Shown in pieces: positions 47,668-58,819 of a stretch of DNA of 64,000 nucleotides. The number at the start of each line of letters is the position of its first letter. Within the stretch, counting starts at the first letter, position 1. The notes under the pieces were generated by a model. That model made no database searches. It saw nothing but the letters and a program-made list of their open reading frames with translations, and was not told the DNA's origin. Source of the DNA: Topomyia yanbarensis (taxonomy: Eukaryota > Arthropoda > Insecta > Diptera > Culicidae); assembly GCF_030247195.1 (NCBI RefSeq), contig NC_080670.1, forward strand, positions 155,570,580 to 155,634,579. Direction: 5' to 3'. The translations under genes were made by a program, and so were the position numbers.

Positions 47668-48000
47668 AAATTCATTTGATATCATTGTTATTATTATTTA
47701 TTGTTATGCATTCTTACCTTTACGTCTCCATTATTTAACTTGACGATGGTATTTACCACCAATTTATCAATATTCATATCAGAATATTAATGTGTATTTC
47801 CCTTTTTTCCTCGATCTTGGACTTTTAGTTATCTAGTTTCTTTTCGCTGTTTTCCATGAATTCTGCTTTGTGGATTTCACTTCTTGCTTTCTCTGTAAGA
47901 TACGAGGGAATTAACCGGTTTTATCGAAGCTCTCTGCCTGTCATGGGCCATTTGGTGAAAAGACGAATGAGCCTTTCTTCCGAAGAGTTGCAACGTATAT
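47668..48000 (+). repeat. Direct duplication in unit 2 spacer, copy 1
   Basis: Landmarks in order are AAATTCATTTGATATCATTG, TTATGCA, TCGATCTTGGACTTTTAGT, TTTCTCTGTAAGATAC and CTCTGCCTGTCATGGGCCA. The same order recurs about 970 bp downstream. Confidence 0.7.
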
Positions 48001-48642
48001 GTTATATTTTCTTTTTTGGTTCTATTTGTATCTAATAGCAAGCTCTTTCTAGGTCCGCCGATTTCATCAATTATTTTTTCTCACCCTTTGCACTTTACCT
48101 TGTATTTCTTTTTGTTTGTTTTAGTGCTTTTAGAGTTCGTCTTACCATTAATAAAACATTGTACTATTTTAGTTCAAATGATTATTTTCCAATATGTGAA
48201 GCACTACTATTTCTCTGCTTCCACTTAATGTTTTTACTTCTCCAATAATAGACGAAATACTAAAATGATATAGAGAAATATACATGAGTGAAATAAATAG
48301 ATTGTAAGATACATATTGGCTAAATTGGATGTTGTGGTAGTGTTTTTAACTATGTTACATTTAATAACTTCAAACGGTGATCGAGTAGACTAGTAATGTT
48401 TTTTTCATATCGTGCATGTTTCCATTTCATAGTCTTTGGTTGATCATTGACTCATTGAGCCAAAAGGCACGGTATTTTGCAGTATTCTGCTATCTGAAAC
48501 TAAAATGGAATTTATTATCCCATCACATTCTTCCTTATAGTACATTTTTGGCGTAGAGTGGGACTGATGAGCATTTCTAATCCTTCCAAAAATGCGTGCC
48601 TCCCCTCAACCCAAGTTTAAACTAGGATGAATTGGCGCATGT

Positions 48643-48960
48643 GAATAAATTCATTTGGTATCATTGTTGTTATTAGTAGTTGTTATGCACCTTTCCGCTG
48701 CCGTAATTACTTATTTCCTTGATCTTGGGCTTTTAGTCATCATTCTTCTCTTCGCTGTTTCCACGAGTTCCTAAACTGTACATCCTACAGCTTCCTTTTT
48801 AGATTTCCTTATTTGGATTTCACTTTCTGTTTCTCTGTAAAGTACAAGGAGATGTTTGGTATTACTTTAATCACTGATTATGTCGACGAGCTCTGCCTGT
48901 CATGGGTCAATTTGTGATTCTTCTTCGTTCATTCTTCAGAGGAGTTGTAGGTTTAACGTG
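48643..48960 (+). repeat. Direct duplication in unit 2 spacer, copy 2
   Basis: It shares AAATTCATTTGGTATCATTG, TTGATCTTGGGCTTTTAGTC and GCTCTGCCTGTCATGGGTCA with copy 1. Substitutions and an insertion suggest an old duplication. Confidence 0.7.
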
Positions 48961-49914
48961 TTATTAGACCTCTCCACATTTTGAAAAAGTTCCAAAATTT
49001 GCATTGATCAGCTCAAAATCTTGTTCTAGTTTTGAATTTAGATGTTTCTACCAAAAATGGCTCAAATGCCATGGTTAGGAGGTGTTTTCAAGCAAAAATC
49101 GTATTTTTGACTGTGTATTCATAGAAAGTTTACTTATAATTAAATTTTATAAAAATCGCATATCAAAACAAATCAATAGAAATTCTTCCTTGAACACTCC
49201 TCCACAGGTTTTATCAGATGAACATAGTCGTTTTCGCAACAATAACACTATTTAGAAGCTTTGCAATTGAAATTTGTTCTAACTATGAATTCTAAATGAA
49301 TTCTAAAACTATGAAAACATACGGCTAATAGGCATGTAATTTCCATGTCAAAAAACTGAATTACTGAAAAGATTCTTATGTATTATATGCATTTCTTCCA
49401 TACATCATGTTTTTATTGTAAACGATTTTTATAGTTTTTTGCATTTTAGTAGCAGTATCTCGCGTTGGGGTAAATCGACCACGATTTGCACTATTCATCT
49501 AAACATACATCAAATGGATTAGGACTCGACCACTATGATTGGTGGTTGTATCATAATTATCTCAATAACTATTCGGTTCCAGTAGCGTTCAGAACTACCA
49601 ATCATAAGGTCATGAGCTCGAATCTATTTTCAAGTTTCCTTTTCAATTAAATTGTCACTAAAGAAATGTTTTTCATACATTCGTTTAATGTGTCATTTAA
49701 TATTTGAGCAAATTCTAATCCGGTAAAGTAAAATAATATTCTATTAAATATTCATATTATAATTATAGATTATAGATGATTATAGATTTATAGACGATTT
49801 AATTTGTCACATGGTTTCATAGAGCAGTGGGTAAATAAATTTCTTAATAATGATCATTAATACTATTAAAAATATTAATTATAACGATTAAATGTAACAA
49901 TAAGAAACAAAACA

Positions 49915-51500
49915 CTAACAGAAACAATGATCGAAGATAAAAAGATAAACTATTTGCTCAAGAATACCACGTTTAGTAAGCTTACTACATTTTCTCTTAC
50001 TATCGAACACATTTAATAACAATTCCTGTTTTTGCTGCTCCTTTTGGGTACCAAAATTATAATTTAAAAGGCAGGTTATCTGTGCATTCCGAAAATCTTC
50101 AAATGTACATCGTTTCGGGTCTACATTGAACAAAAGTTCCATCGGTATTTCCATTGTTTCGAAGAATGACAATGAATTGGCTGAAACAAGTTCATGTAGC
50201 TTGTCGAATTCGCTTATTTTTGTTCTTTCAATGTTCAAGTTTTTAATCATTTCTTCTTTTGTTTCAGGTGAAACTTCGTCGTCGAAAAAGGCAAGAGCTA
50301 CATTTTGCTCCCCTAAATAGTCCAAATGTCTTCGAAATTTCTCTACGGCAACACGGTTGACAATCACCTTTTTATGCTCACTTAACCGTTGTAGTAACTC
50401 AAGATCTTTGCGAGATCCTGTGCAATGAACTTAACTCTTCTCATGTTACCACGAATTGTACACGCAACAGGAATATTTTCAAAGAATAAATAGCTCTTGC
50501 CATCCATCTTGCTCTATGCAGAGCTTTAGAAATAGACAAAAAGTATTTAATTTCACTTCAGCGTATTGAAATTGAAATTCTATTTACCGGGAGCTTTTAT
50601 CTTCAACACGCGACCGCCGAATTCCTTAACGCTTAATGGCCATCAAGGCTAGTTCAAGGAGTTCTTTATAATCTGCGCGCGCTACCAACGTTCGGAGATA
50701 TTGCTCCGCAGTCCGAATAAGTCCACCTTTCAACTTTGCGACATTCTTGATATTCATTAATGGCCTAAATGTGCTGGGTATGATGTTGTGCCAGTGCTTT
50801 TAAAATCTCCGGAAAATTGTAATTTCTGGACCGTTTGGTTTTTCATCAAAAGCTTCTCTAAAGACGGCCTTCAAAACAAGCTCAAAAACATGATGTCGAC
50901 AGGGAAAGTGAAGCAATTTTCTTCCGATCTCCTGTTCCACTAGATTAACACCTCCATTATGAACTTCTGAATTTGCTGCAGTTGTGTCGTAACCAATCGC
51001 TTTTATCTTTGCAGTAACTCCAACCTCCTTGAGGGTTTTCCAGACCCACTTGGAATTGCGGGAGTACCGAGAGGCTGTTCGTTGTCGTTTCCTGTAACCG
51101 TTATTGCCAACCTTTTTTTTGCTTTTCGAGCCGGTCCTCTCGCCATCAGCTTAGTGTCTATGCGCCTTGTGTACAAATTCATCTCTATTTTTTGTCTGAT
51201 ATTGGACTCGAAACTACATAAAACTAAAATCAATCAAATAAAAAATAAATTTGTTTAGCATACTGCTGTGGTCTCTCTAATTAGTTCTAAAGACTTAAGA
51301 GGGTCATGGTCTACTCTCATGGTTTCAAAAAATCGATTTTGATCGAAATTTCGATTTTTCTTTGTTAATTTTACAATCTCTATGTAACTGAGAATACGCC
51401 ACAGAAAGGATTTGCTGAAAATCATATTTCTTGGCATGAGTCCAGACCAGATCGTTTTGGCGGAGGTACCGCTATTATGGTGCAAAAGTGTTTAGATAAT
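49915..51500 (-). pseudogene. Degenerate transposon-type ORF of unassigned family
   Basis: Minus-strand blocks in order are MHHNSGTSAKTIW (about 51480), GYDTTAANSEVHNGGVNLVE (about 50985), GRKLLHFPCRHHVFELVLKA (about 50910), DYKELLELAL (about 50660) and LHRARWMARAIYSLKIF (about 50520). A final open stretch of 150 codons follows (50367-49915). GYDTT-N and CRHH with HARWMA-AIYSLKI recur in high-copy insect and cnidarian proteins that I associate with mobile elements; I cannot name the superfamily. At least three stops or frameshifts break it. It sits in the unit 2 to unit 3 histone spacer and is absent from the other spacers. Confidence 0.55.
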
Positions 51501-51559
51501 TCTACAAAAGTGTTTAGATAGTTCTTCAGATGTGTTAGTGCCAGCTCTTGTTCATACCT

Positions 51560-52260
51560 ATGTGGATTCTTTGGAGTTCCTTTGATAGTTATGTCAACCT
51601 ACATTCGAAGTTCTAATGGTCGACCATCTCCGGAGCTCGCTTATTAGCGATATTAAGTTTCTTGGCCCCGGACATTACAGCGTCACGTTATGGTCCTTGG
51701 AGATTTGAATGCCCATTTGGTTGGTACTGATCTGTCTGCTGATGACGTCGAGTATATTTGAAAGAATTTTTATCACGTTCGGTACAATAGCGAGACTATA
51801 CCACCCTTAGCCATTCTAAGTCAGTGAATGTTACACAGATCGACCATATTTTAATGAGTAGTATACCTGCATTCACGTTTCTCCGAGTCACCGGAGTTTC
51901 TCATCCGTCGATGCTTAGTTATCACAAAATTGTCAGATGTGCATTAAAGCGCTCGAATACCGTTCCTTTGCCTGTCATCGCACCTGGTTCCATTCTATAT
52001 GCCAAACGATTATATCTCGATCTGGATCTGTTGAGAAATGATCATGTGTGTCAGAAGGGGTACAAAGACCATTTAGGCTGTTGTCTGAACTCTTCTGTAC
52101 TTCCATTCGGAGTACAGCAGTACTCCATTCGGAGTACGAGTTACCGTGGAATAGAATATGTTATGCTGTCCAGTCTGCTGGCCGAATATCAGTGAGTTGC
52201 CCTTCCTCGCCAAAACCTTCTACTGAAGCTGTTAGAGACTATTACCGTGCAGTATAAAAG
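51560..52260 (+). pseudogene. Non-LTR retrotransposon endonuclease fragment
   Basis: LGDLNAHLVGTDLSADD (about 51700) and TQIDHILMSSIPAF (about 51835) followed by GVSHPSMLSYH match the order of catalytic blocks in APE-type endonucleases of LOA/R1-like elements. The usual SDH catalytic triplet is altered to SHPS, and stops interrupt the frame. The reverse transcriptase is absent. It adjoins the preceding transposon-type ORF. Confidence 0.6.
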
Positions 52261-52884
52261 TTGCTTGTGAACCGTGGCGAACCTACCCGATCCGTCAAGC
52301 ATATGCTGTTCATTTCCAGAATAAGGTTGAATCGTATCTATAATCGTAATTACATTTCAAATAATCCATATTGATAAAAAAGTCTGATTTAGTATATTCG
52401 CAGTTAATTTAGCAAAATAATGAATTTGTGGATTTTCCATCAAGTATTATTTTAAATAACATTTAGATCAAGCAGCTTTATTCAGCAGCAAGTATTTGGC
52501 CACATAAAAGGTAGGAATTTGGATCGAATAACCTCGGTTTGTGATTCAAAACATGTGCACATATTCGGTATTAATTTAAAGAGAAAACATTTGTCTTTCT
52601 AGTAAATAGTATTTCAAATGTATATTTATTGTTTGAATCTAACTATTTTAGTATTTTATGCAAATAAGTTTCAAAATGTCGTGAATAGTCAACAATAAAT
52701 TGTCATTTCCCTCATATATACTTCGATTTGAATGCACTTGTGTAATTACTTAGAAAGCCCAAATATTGCATCATATATAAATTAAATTCTTGAAAAATGT
52801 AAACTATCAATGATTCGAATAATACTAAATTTAAAAAATAGTCCAGAAAAAATATCTCCACCACCCGAACAGCAATCTCAACCG
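52261..52884. other. H1 upstream flank, unit 3
   Basis: From about 52500 (CCACATAAAAGGTAGG) it matches the regions before the other H1 genes. No gene is seen. Confidence 0.45.
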
Positions 52885-52968
52885 CCATGCATAAGCATTC
52901 CCTAACACGGTCGATGAAACCGGGTATAAACAAATCTAAAGTTCCCACTTCATTCGTATATTTTCCGT
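52885..52968 (+). promoter_or_regulatory. H1 upstream conserved block, unit 3
   Basis: ATGCATAAG and CATTCCCTAACACGGTCGA are followed by CACTTCATTCGTATATTTTC. Confidence 0.65.
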
Positions 52969-53008
52969 CAAAGTTCGTGTACATTTCCAAGAGAAATAGT
53001 GAGATAAT

Positions 53009-53677
53009 ATGGCTGAAACCGCTACCGAAGTTGCTGCTGCGGCCCCTGCTGCTGCCTCTCCGGCCAAGGCTCCGAAGAAAGCCAAGGCTGCCAAAAGCGG
53101 CCCTGCTAAACCGAAGAAGCCATCGACCCATCCACCAGTGAATGATATGGTTCTAGCTGCCATCAAAACCCTGAAGGAACGCAACGGTTCATCGCTGCAG
53201 GCCATCAAGAAATACATCGCAGCCAACTATAAGTGTGACGTCGCCAAGCTGGCACCGTTCATCAAGAAAGCACTGAAATCGGGTGTCGAGAAGGGAAAGC
53301 TTGCCCAGACTAAGGGTACTGGTGCTGCCGGATCGTTCAAGGTTAAAACCGATGCTAAGAAACCAGCTGGTGAGAAAAAGCCGAAGAAGGCTGCTGCCGC
53401 CAATAAGCCAAAGAAGGCTGCTGGAGAGAAAAAGGCGGCTGCGAAGAAACCAGCTGGCGAGAAAAAGGCTAAGAAACCAAAAGCCGCCGTCGCTAAGAAA
53501 TCTGTTGCGAAGAAAGCCAAGGCAGCCCCTGCAAAGACCGCTAAGAAGGCAGCTGCTCCCAAACAGAAAGCCACCAAGCCATCGAAAGCCGCAGCCAACA
53601 AGCCGAAGACCCCAAAGCCAAAGAAGGCCGCACCAGCCAAGAAAGATGCTCCAAAGAAAGCAGCTGCCAAGAAGTAA
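53009..53677 (+). CDS. His1: Histone H1, unit 3
   Basis: An intact 222-codon H1 with the same layout as unit 2. Private changes are [10 protein letters not shown] at the end of the globular domain, AAANKPKK, and an Asp in AKKDAPKK near the C-terminus, which is unusual in this basic tail. The start at 53009 gives the [13 protein letters not shown] leader shared by the other copies. Confidence 0.96.
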   Translation: MAETATEVAAAAPAAASPAKAPKKAKAAKSGPAKPKKPSTHPPVNDMVLAAIKTLKERNGSSLQAIKKYIAANYKCDVAKLAPFIKKALKSGVEKGKLAQTKGTGAAGSFKVKTDAKKPAGEKKPKKAAAANKPKKAAGEKKAAAKKPAGEKKAKKPKAAVAKKSVAKKAKAAPAKTAKKAAAPKQKATKPSKAAANKPKTPKPKKAAPAKKDAPKKAAAKK

Positions 53678-53730
53678 ATTCAATTGATGCAAACTATTGC
53701 ATTTGCTGGCTCAGCATAATAATACAAAAC

Positions 53731-53746
53731 AGTCCTTTTCAGGACT
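53731..53746 (+). terminator. Histone 3' stem-loop, H1 unit 3
   Basis: AGTCCTTTTCAGGACT, perfect stem, TTTC loop. Confidence 0.92.
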
Positions 53747-54157
53747 ATCAATTAATTCTCAAAAGAATTTCAATGATATTTTTCCATCAAAAAACGAATG
53801 CTTACACAAACATTCTTCTTCCTAATATCCATTTTCATAATATCGCAGTAAACCCCATTTTTAATATTCCTTTGCAAAAGGGATAATACAAATTAATGTA
53901 ACATTTTAAAGCAATAAGGCGAAGATTCTTCTTTTCCGTGCTATGCTCGTTAAATATATTGGATGAAATGTTTTGTTTCACATATTAAGCGAAAACGACA
54001 CTTTATACCTTCCATTGTTTATTTAAATTTGTTGCTTCACAGGTAAGAAAAAATATTTCACTTACATTTTCATCGTTACATTCTATTCAATATGTAAATA
54101 CACAATTTTCAACGATACTCAAATTCTAAATAGTCTTCCGTCACCGGTACAAACTAG

Positions 54158-54321
54158 AAAAACTCTAGAAAGAGAACTACGGAGACTCCATTTTGGATCG
54201 ATTGGATTCGCGTTTAGCTGTCAAAAAACGAATCCAATCGAACATTGCCTATCCTTATAACATTGGACGTGTGTTTTATGTTGTTATGTTTTTCTCTCCG
54301 CAGTTTTCTTACTAGAGTTTT
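54158..54321. mobile_element. MITE family A copy inserted in H1-H4 spacer of unit 3
   Basis: The inverted ends AAAAACTCTAGAAAGAGAAC and the mirror AGTTTTCTTACTAGAGTTTT bracket the interior shared with 5695-5882. CTAG occurs on both outer flanks. Unit 2 lacks it at the aligned position (near 43620), which dates the insertion after unit duplication. Confidence 0.8.
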
Positions 54322-54927
54322 GCTAGCACAAGAATCTCAGTTTTCCTATATGTCCCATCTGCATTTGAATCAGTGAAATGTTAGTACTCCCAAACAGAGT
54401 GAACGGTTGAGAGTAGCTCACTTGCCAAACGACAGAAGTAGTTTGTTACGTAAGTCACGCTCATATTCGATTCGTTGCTAAAGGGCGTCTAAATTTTGAA
54501 TTGTATTACTCGAAACACAATTGATATTGTACAACAGCGCCAAAAATAGGGCACAGTTTCCAAACTAAAGAAAACTGTTTCCATCGCTTTCGAAAAGTCT
54601 AAAGAGAATAGATATGTCAAAGAATTATTCTGGAGGTTTTTTTTATAAAAATGCAAATCTAAAAAGATACTCCCATCGATTTCGTTCTTTTCTGTAAATT
54701 TCTCGGCCATTTTAACATTCATTCCTCAACCCTTTGTTTAATATGCATGCCAAAAAGTAAAGAAAGAGTCTCTCATTGTTAGATGACATATTGAAAAAAA
54801 GCTCTTGAGGCATTTTTTAGATTCTACATGTTAAAATATGAATGTTATGTGTTCTGCTGGAAACGGCGCCATTTTGAACAACTTATGGAATAGAAAATGC
54901 AAAATAATTCTTTGAAACGATTTTTGC
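54322..54927. other. H1-H4 spacer, unit 3, second part
   Basis: It aligns with unit 2 (CAAACAGAGTGAACGGT; CACTTGCCAAACGACAGAAG). No gene is seen. Confidence 0.45.
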
Positions 54928-54943
54928 GGCCCTGAAAAGGGCC
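54928..54943 (-). terminator. Histone 3' stem-loop, H4 unit 3
   Basis: GGCCCTTTTCAGGGCC on the minus strand. Confidence 0.92.
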
Positions 54944-54975
54944 TTTTTATAATGATCCAAATGAATTTTAGCTAT

Positions 54976-55939
<964 letters not shown>

Positions 55940-55980
55940 GACTATCAGCTTTCATTAAATCTCATCGACAACAAATCAAA

Positions 55981-55996
55981 GGCCCTTTTCAGGGCC
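55981..55996 (+). terminator. Histone 3' stem-loop, H3 unit 3
   Basis: GGCCCTTTTCAGGGCC, perfect stem. Confidence 0.92.
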
Positions 55997-57716
55997 ACCA
56001 AATTAATTACTTAAGAATTGAATTTTGAATATTCTATGACTTTGTAGTTTGATTTGGCATTGAAAATGCCACTGTGCTTTTCTTTTGGATTCATAAACTT
56101 TACATTTTACCTTCAAGCCCATGTTTCCGTTTTGTGTGAAAATGCATGGCAAAATGGCGGATAGAAGGAATGAAAAGACGCTGCGATATAGTCTTTCTGA
56201 ACAGTTTTGTAATTACTGGTAAGTCTACATTTCTTGATTTATCAAAATTTGATTGATAATGTTCATGCACATTTCTTTCAGACAGAATATAATTCGGGAA
56301 TTTTCAAATTGCTGACTGAGCAACGATGAGCTTGCTCGAACCAGTCTAGAAATGGGTAAATATATGTAATATGTCCAGACATTTGTTTTGAACGCATTAT
56401 TATAATTTATGGCATGAACGATTCTGTTGGACCATAATTAAATATGCCGACAACAGCATTTCCAACGCTCATATAAGAATTGGTACAACTGTGGAAAAAA
56501 TAAATAAATAATATGGACAAATATACCATCTGAGATAAAATATTTTTTCAGTTAAATGTTTGTAACTTCGTACTTAATGAAGGGGCCTATAAATTGCAAT
56601 AACGCAACATTGAATTACTTTAGAAATGTTATTGACTGTCAAGTTGAATCTCAAGTGTTTGGCATATGAAGTTCGTGAGGATTATATTATGGCACAACAC
56701 TGCGAATTATTATCAATGAAAGTTTGTGCTGGGGGGGTCAATGACAGCGTTAGGGTTTTAATTCAAATATTTTTGCAGACATAAAATACGTATTTATTCG
56801 AAAATGAAAGTCTGTTCTCTATGATTTGACGTCATTCTAAAATTTGGAAACCAGTCAGCATTACAAAAGTATGTGCTCCAAAGCGTTATGTCCGTCGCAA
56901 CGCTTGTTTGGCTAGCTATAAAACAGCAGTACTGTACTGGCGGTATTTGTAAGGATGTATTTCTACTACGCCTGTTTTATCAGAAACTAGCTAATACCCG
57001 TCGCGCGTTGCTGCGACTTTCAACAAAATAGGAGAAAAACATAATTTGTTCCGAAGCGCCATCTGGCGGGCGGATAATCTCCAACCAATAGCACACAAAC
57101 ACGCTCCATAACAAATGTCTACTACGTATACATTTTTACGGCAATCGATTAAGCCGTTTGGGAGTCCATGAATCATATACATACAAACATTTGCAATGAA
57201 AGGGATGGCTTAACGGATTCTATATTCCACCATGTTCAGGTAGCGAGGCTACGCGTAGATTATCATCTTTAGCTTACCCGTGGAAGCATTGATATTTGTA
57301 TGATATTTTGCTTAAGAAAAAGTACCCACAAGCTCACACAGAATAAAAGAACACAGAAAATTTTAACATACTCCCAACAATGCAACGGATAGGTAGTTGA
57401 GCTCACTATCTTTCCATTCCAATAGGTATCCCATCGATATGAAGCTATTGTTAGAACAAATGGTATGGATAAAACATTGGCTTCTGGTTTCCATTTTTGT
57501 TTCGTGCAAACTGCAAACAATATTTTACAATTTTCACGTCCCATATTATATTGATTCATAGAAATGAAGAAATTATCCCGTCCCCATAATAGTGAAAATA
57601 AACTTAAAATCTATCTAATAAATAAAAATTCCTAATAATCTTAAACAAAGACCTCTTCTTTTGTATAGGACTGATGACGTAGAAAATTCAATTTAACTCT
57701 TCGTTAATGTTCTGAT
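55997..57716. other. H3-H2B spacer, unit 3
   Basis: It aligns with the unit 1 spacer except for one inserted element (56987-57190). No gene is seen. Confidence 0.5.
56987..57190 (-). mobile_element. SINE-like insertion, about 200 bp
   Basis: The insert starts CTAGCTAATACCCGTCGCGC and ends AAGCCGTTTGGGAGTCCATG followed by AATCATATACATACAAAC. The unit 1 spacer is continuous across the corresponding point (near 37298: TTATTAGAAATAT then GGCAATGAAAG). The CCCGTCGCGCGTTGCTGCG head and CCGTTTGGGAGTCCATGAAT tail resemble an abundant arthropod SINE- or RTE-tail-like repeat; the family name is uncertain and the strand is a guess. Confidence 0.6.
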
Positions 57717-57732
57717 GGCCCTGAAAAGGGCC
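57717..57732 (-). terminator. Histone 3' stem-loop, H2B unit 3
   Basis: GGCCCTTTTCAGGGCC on the minus strand, intact here but broken in unit 1. Confidence 0.92.
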
Positions 57733-57760
57733 GGGTTTTTAATGCAATGATCAGAAGAAT

Positions 57761-58135
57761 TTACTTGGAGCTGGTGTATTTGGTAACGGCTTTGGTGCCT
57801 TCCGAGACGGCGTGTTTGGCCAACTCTCCTGGCAGCAGCAAACGAACAGCGGTTTGTACTTCGCGGGAAGTGATCGTCGAACGTTTGTTGTAGTGTGCCA
57901 GACGAGAAGCCTCGTTAGCAATGCGTTCGAAAATGTCGTTAACAAAGCTGTTCATGATGCTCATGGCTTTTGAAGAGACTCCAGTGTCCGGGTGGACTTG
58001 TTTTAACACCTTATAGATGTAGATGGCGTAGCTTTCCTTCCGGCGTTGCTTACGCTTCTTCTTGTCTCCCTTGACGATACTCTTCTGCGCCTTTCCGGAC
58101 TTTTTGGCGGCCTTTCCACTGGTTTTCGGTGCCAT
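57761..58135 (-). CDS. His2B: Histone H2B, unit 3
   Basis: A complete 124-codon H2B. The N-tail [20 protein letters not shown] differs from unit 1 only at AQKSI versus ATKAI; the fold and C-terminus are the same as in unit 1. It is in the same orientation as unit 1 and has an intact stem-loop and TATA box, so this is the best candidate for a normally expressed H2B of this type. Confidence 0.97.
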   Translation of the reverse strand: MAPKTSGKAAKKSGKAQKSIVKGDKKKRKQRRKESYAIYIYKVLKQVHPDTGVSSKAMSIMNSFVNDIFERIANEASRLAHYNKRSTITSREVQTAVRLLLPGELAKHAVSEGTKAVTKYTSSK

Positions 58136-58397
58136 TTCAACTGACGTAAGATGCTTTTACGATGCTACAAACGAAATGAGATAGACGCACAGTGTGCCGT
58201 GTCTCTTTTATACTCGTTCGTAGTGGAATGGAAATCCGTTCTTTTTTATGTTTTCTCGTTACATTTCCTTCGTAGCTCCACCCTTCCGTAGTTGATGAAC
58301 ATTGCAGCGGGTATATAACGAGTGTCTTTCCGGGCAAGTGGCATCAGTATCGCTCTATTGCAGTACGCAGTTGCTACGCGAAAATCTAACAAAGAAA
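58136..58397. promoter_or_regulatory. Divergent H2B/H2A promoter, unit 3
   Basis: The H2B TATA is near 58206-58213 (minus strand) and the H2A TATATAA at 58312-58318. The sequence between is nearly identical to unit 1 (GAACATTGCAGCGGGTATAT). Confidence 0.8.
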
Positions 58398-58772
58398 ATG
58401 TCTGGACGCGGTAAAGGAGGCAAAGTTAAGGGAAAGGCAAAGTCTCGCTCGAATCGTGCTGGTCTTCAGTTCCCCGTGGGTCGTATTCATCGTCTGCTGA
58501 GAAAAGGAAACTATGCTGAACGCGTTGGAGCCGGAGCACCCGTCTATCTAGCGGCCGTGATGGAATACCTCGCTGCTGAAGTATTGGAATTGGCGGGAAA
58601 CGCTGCCCGTGACAACAAGAAGACCAGAATCATCCCGCGTCATCTGCAGCTGGCCATTCGCAACGATGAGGAGTTGAACAAACTGCTCTCCGGAGTGACC
58701 ATTGCTCAGGGTGGTGTTCTGCCAAACATCCAAGCCGTACTACTGCCCAAGAAGACCGAAAAGAAGGCCTAA
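58398..58772 (+). CDS. His2A: Histone H2A, unit 3
   Basis: A complete 124-codon H2A, protein identical to units 1 and 2. The frame is open further upstream to 58302, but MSGRGKGGK begins at 58398 behind the conserved AACAAAGAAA leader. The upstream part overlaps the TATA box, so the start at 58398 is correct. Confidence 0.97.
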
Positions 58773-58803
58773 ATCGAACGCTGGACCAACCCTTGTACAA
58801 AAC

Positions 58804-58819
58804 CGTCCTTTTCAGGACG
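58804..58819 (+). terminator. Histone 3' stem-loop, H2A unit 3
   Basis: CGTCCTTTTCAGGACG, perfect stem. Confidence 0.92.

Larger units (their letters stand above)
47402..49914. other. Long spacer after unit 2, first part
   Basis: It contains a direct duplication (see 47668-48000 and 48643-48960). The rest is AT-rich with pyrimidine-rich patches. No gene is recognised. Confidence 0.45.

Noticed and set aside
49915..50367. 150-codon open frame considered as a host gene
   Set aside because: The upstream continuation is a broken transposon-type ORF with stops, so the open stretch is its decayed 3' end.
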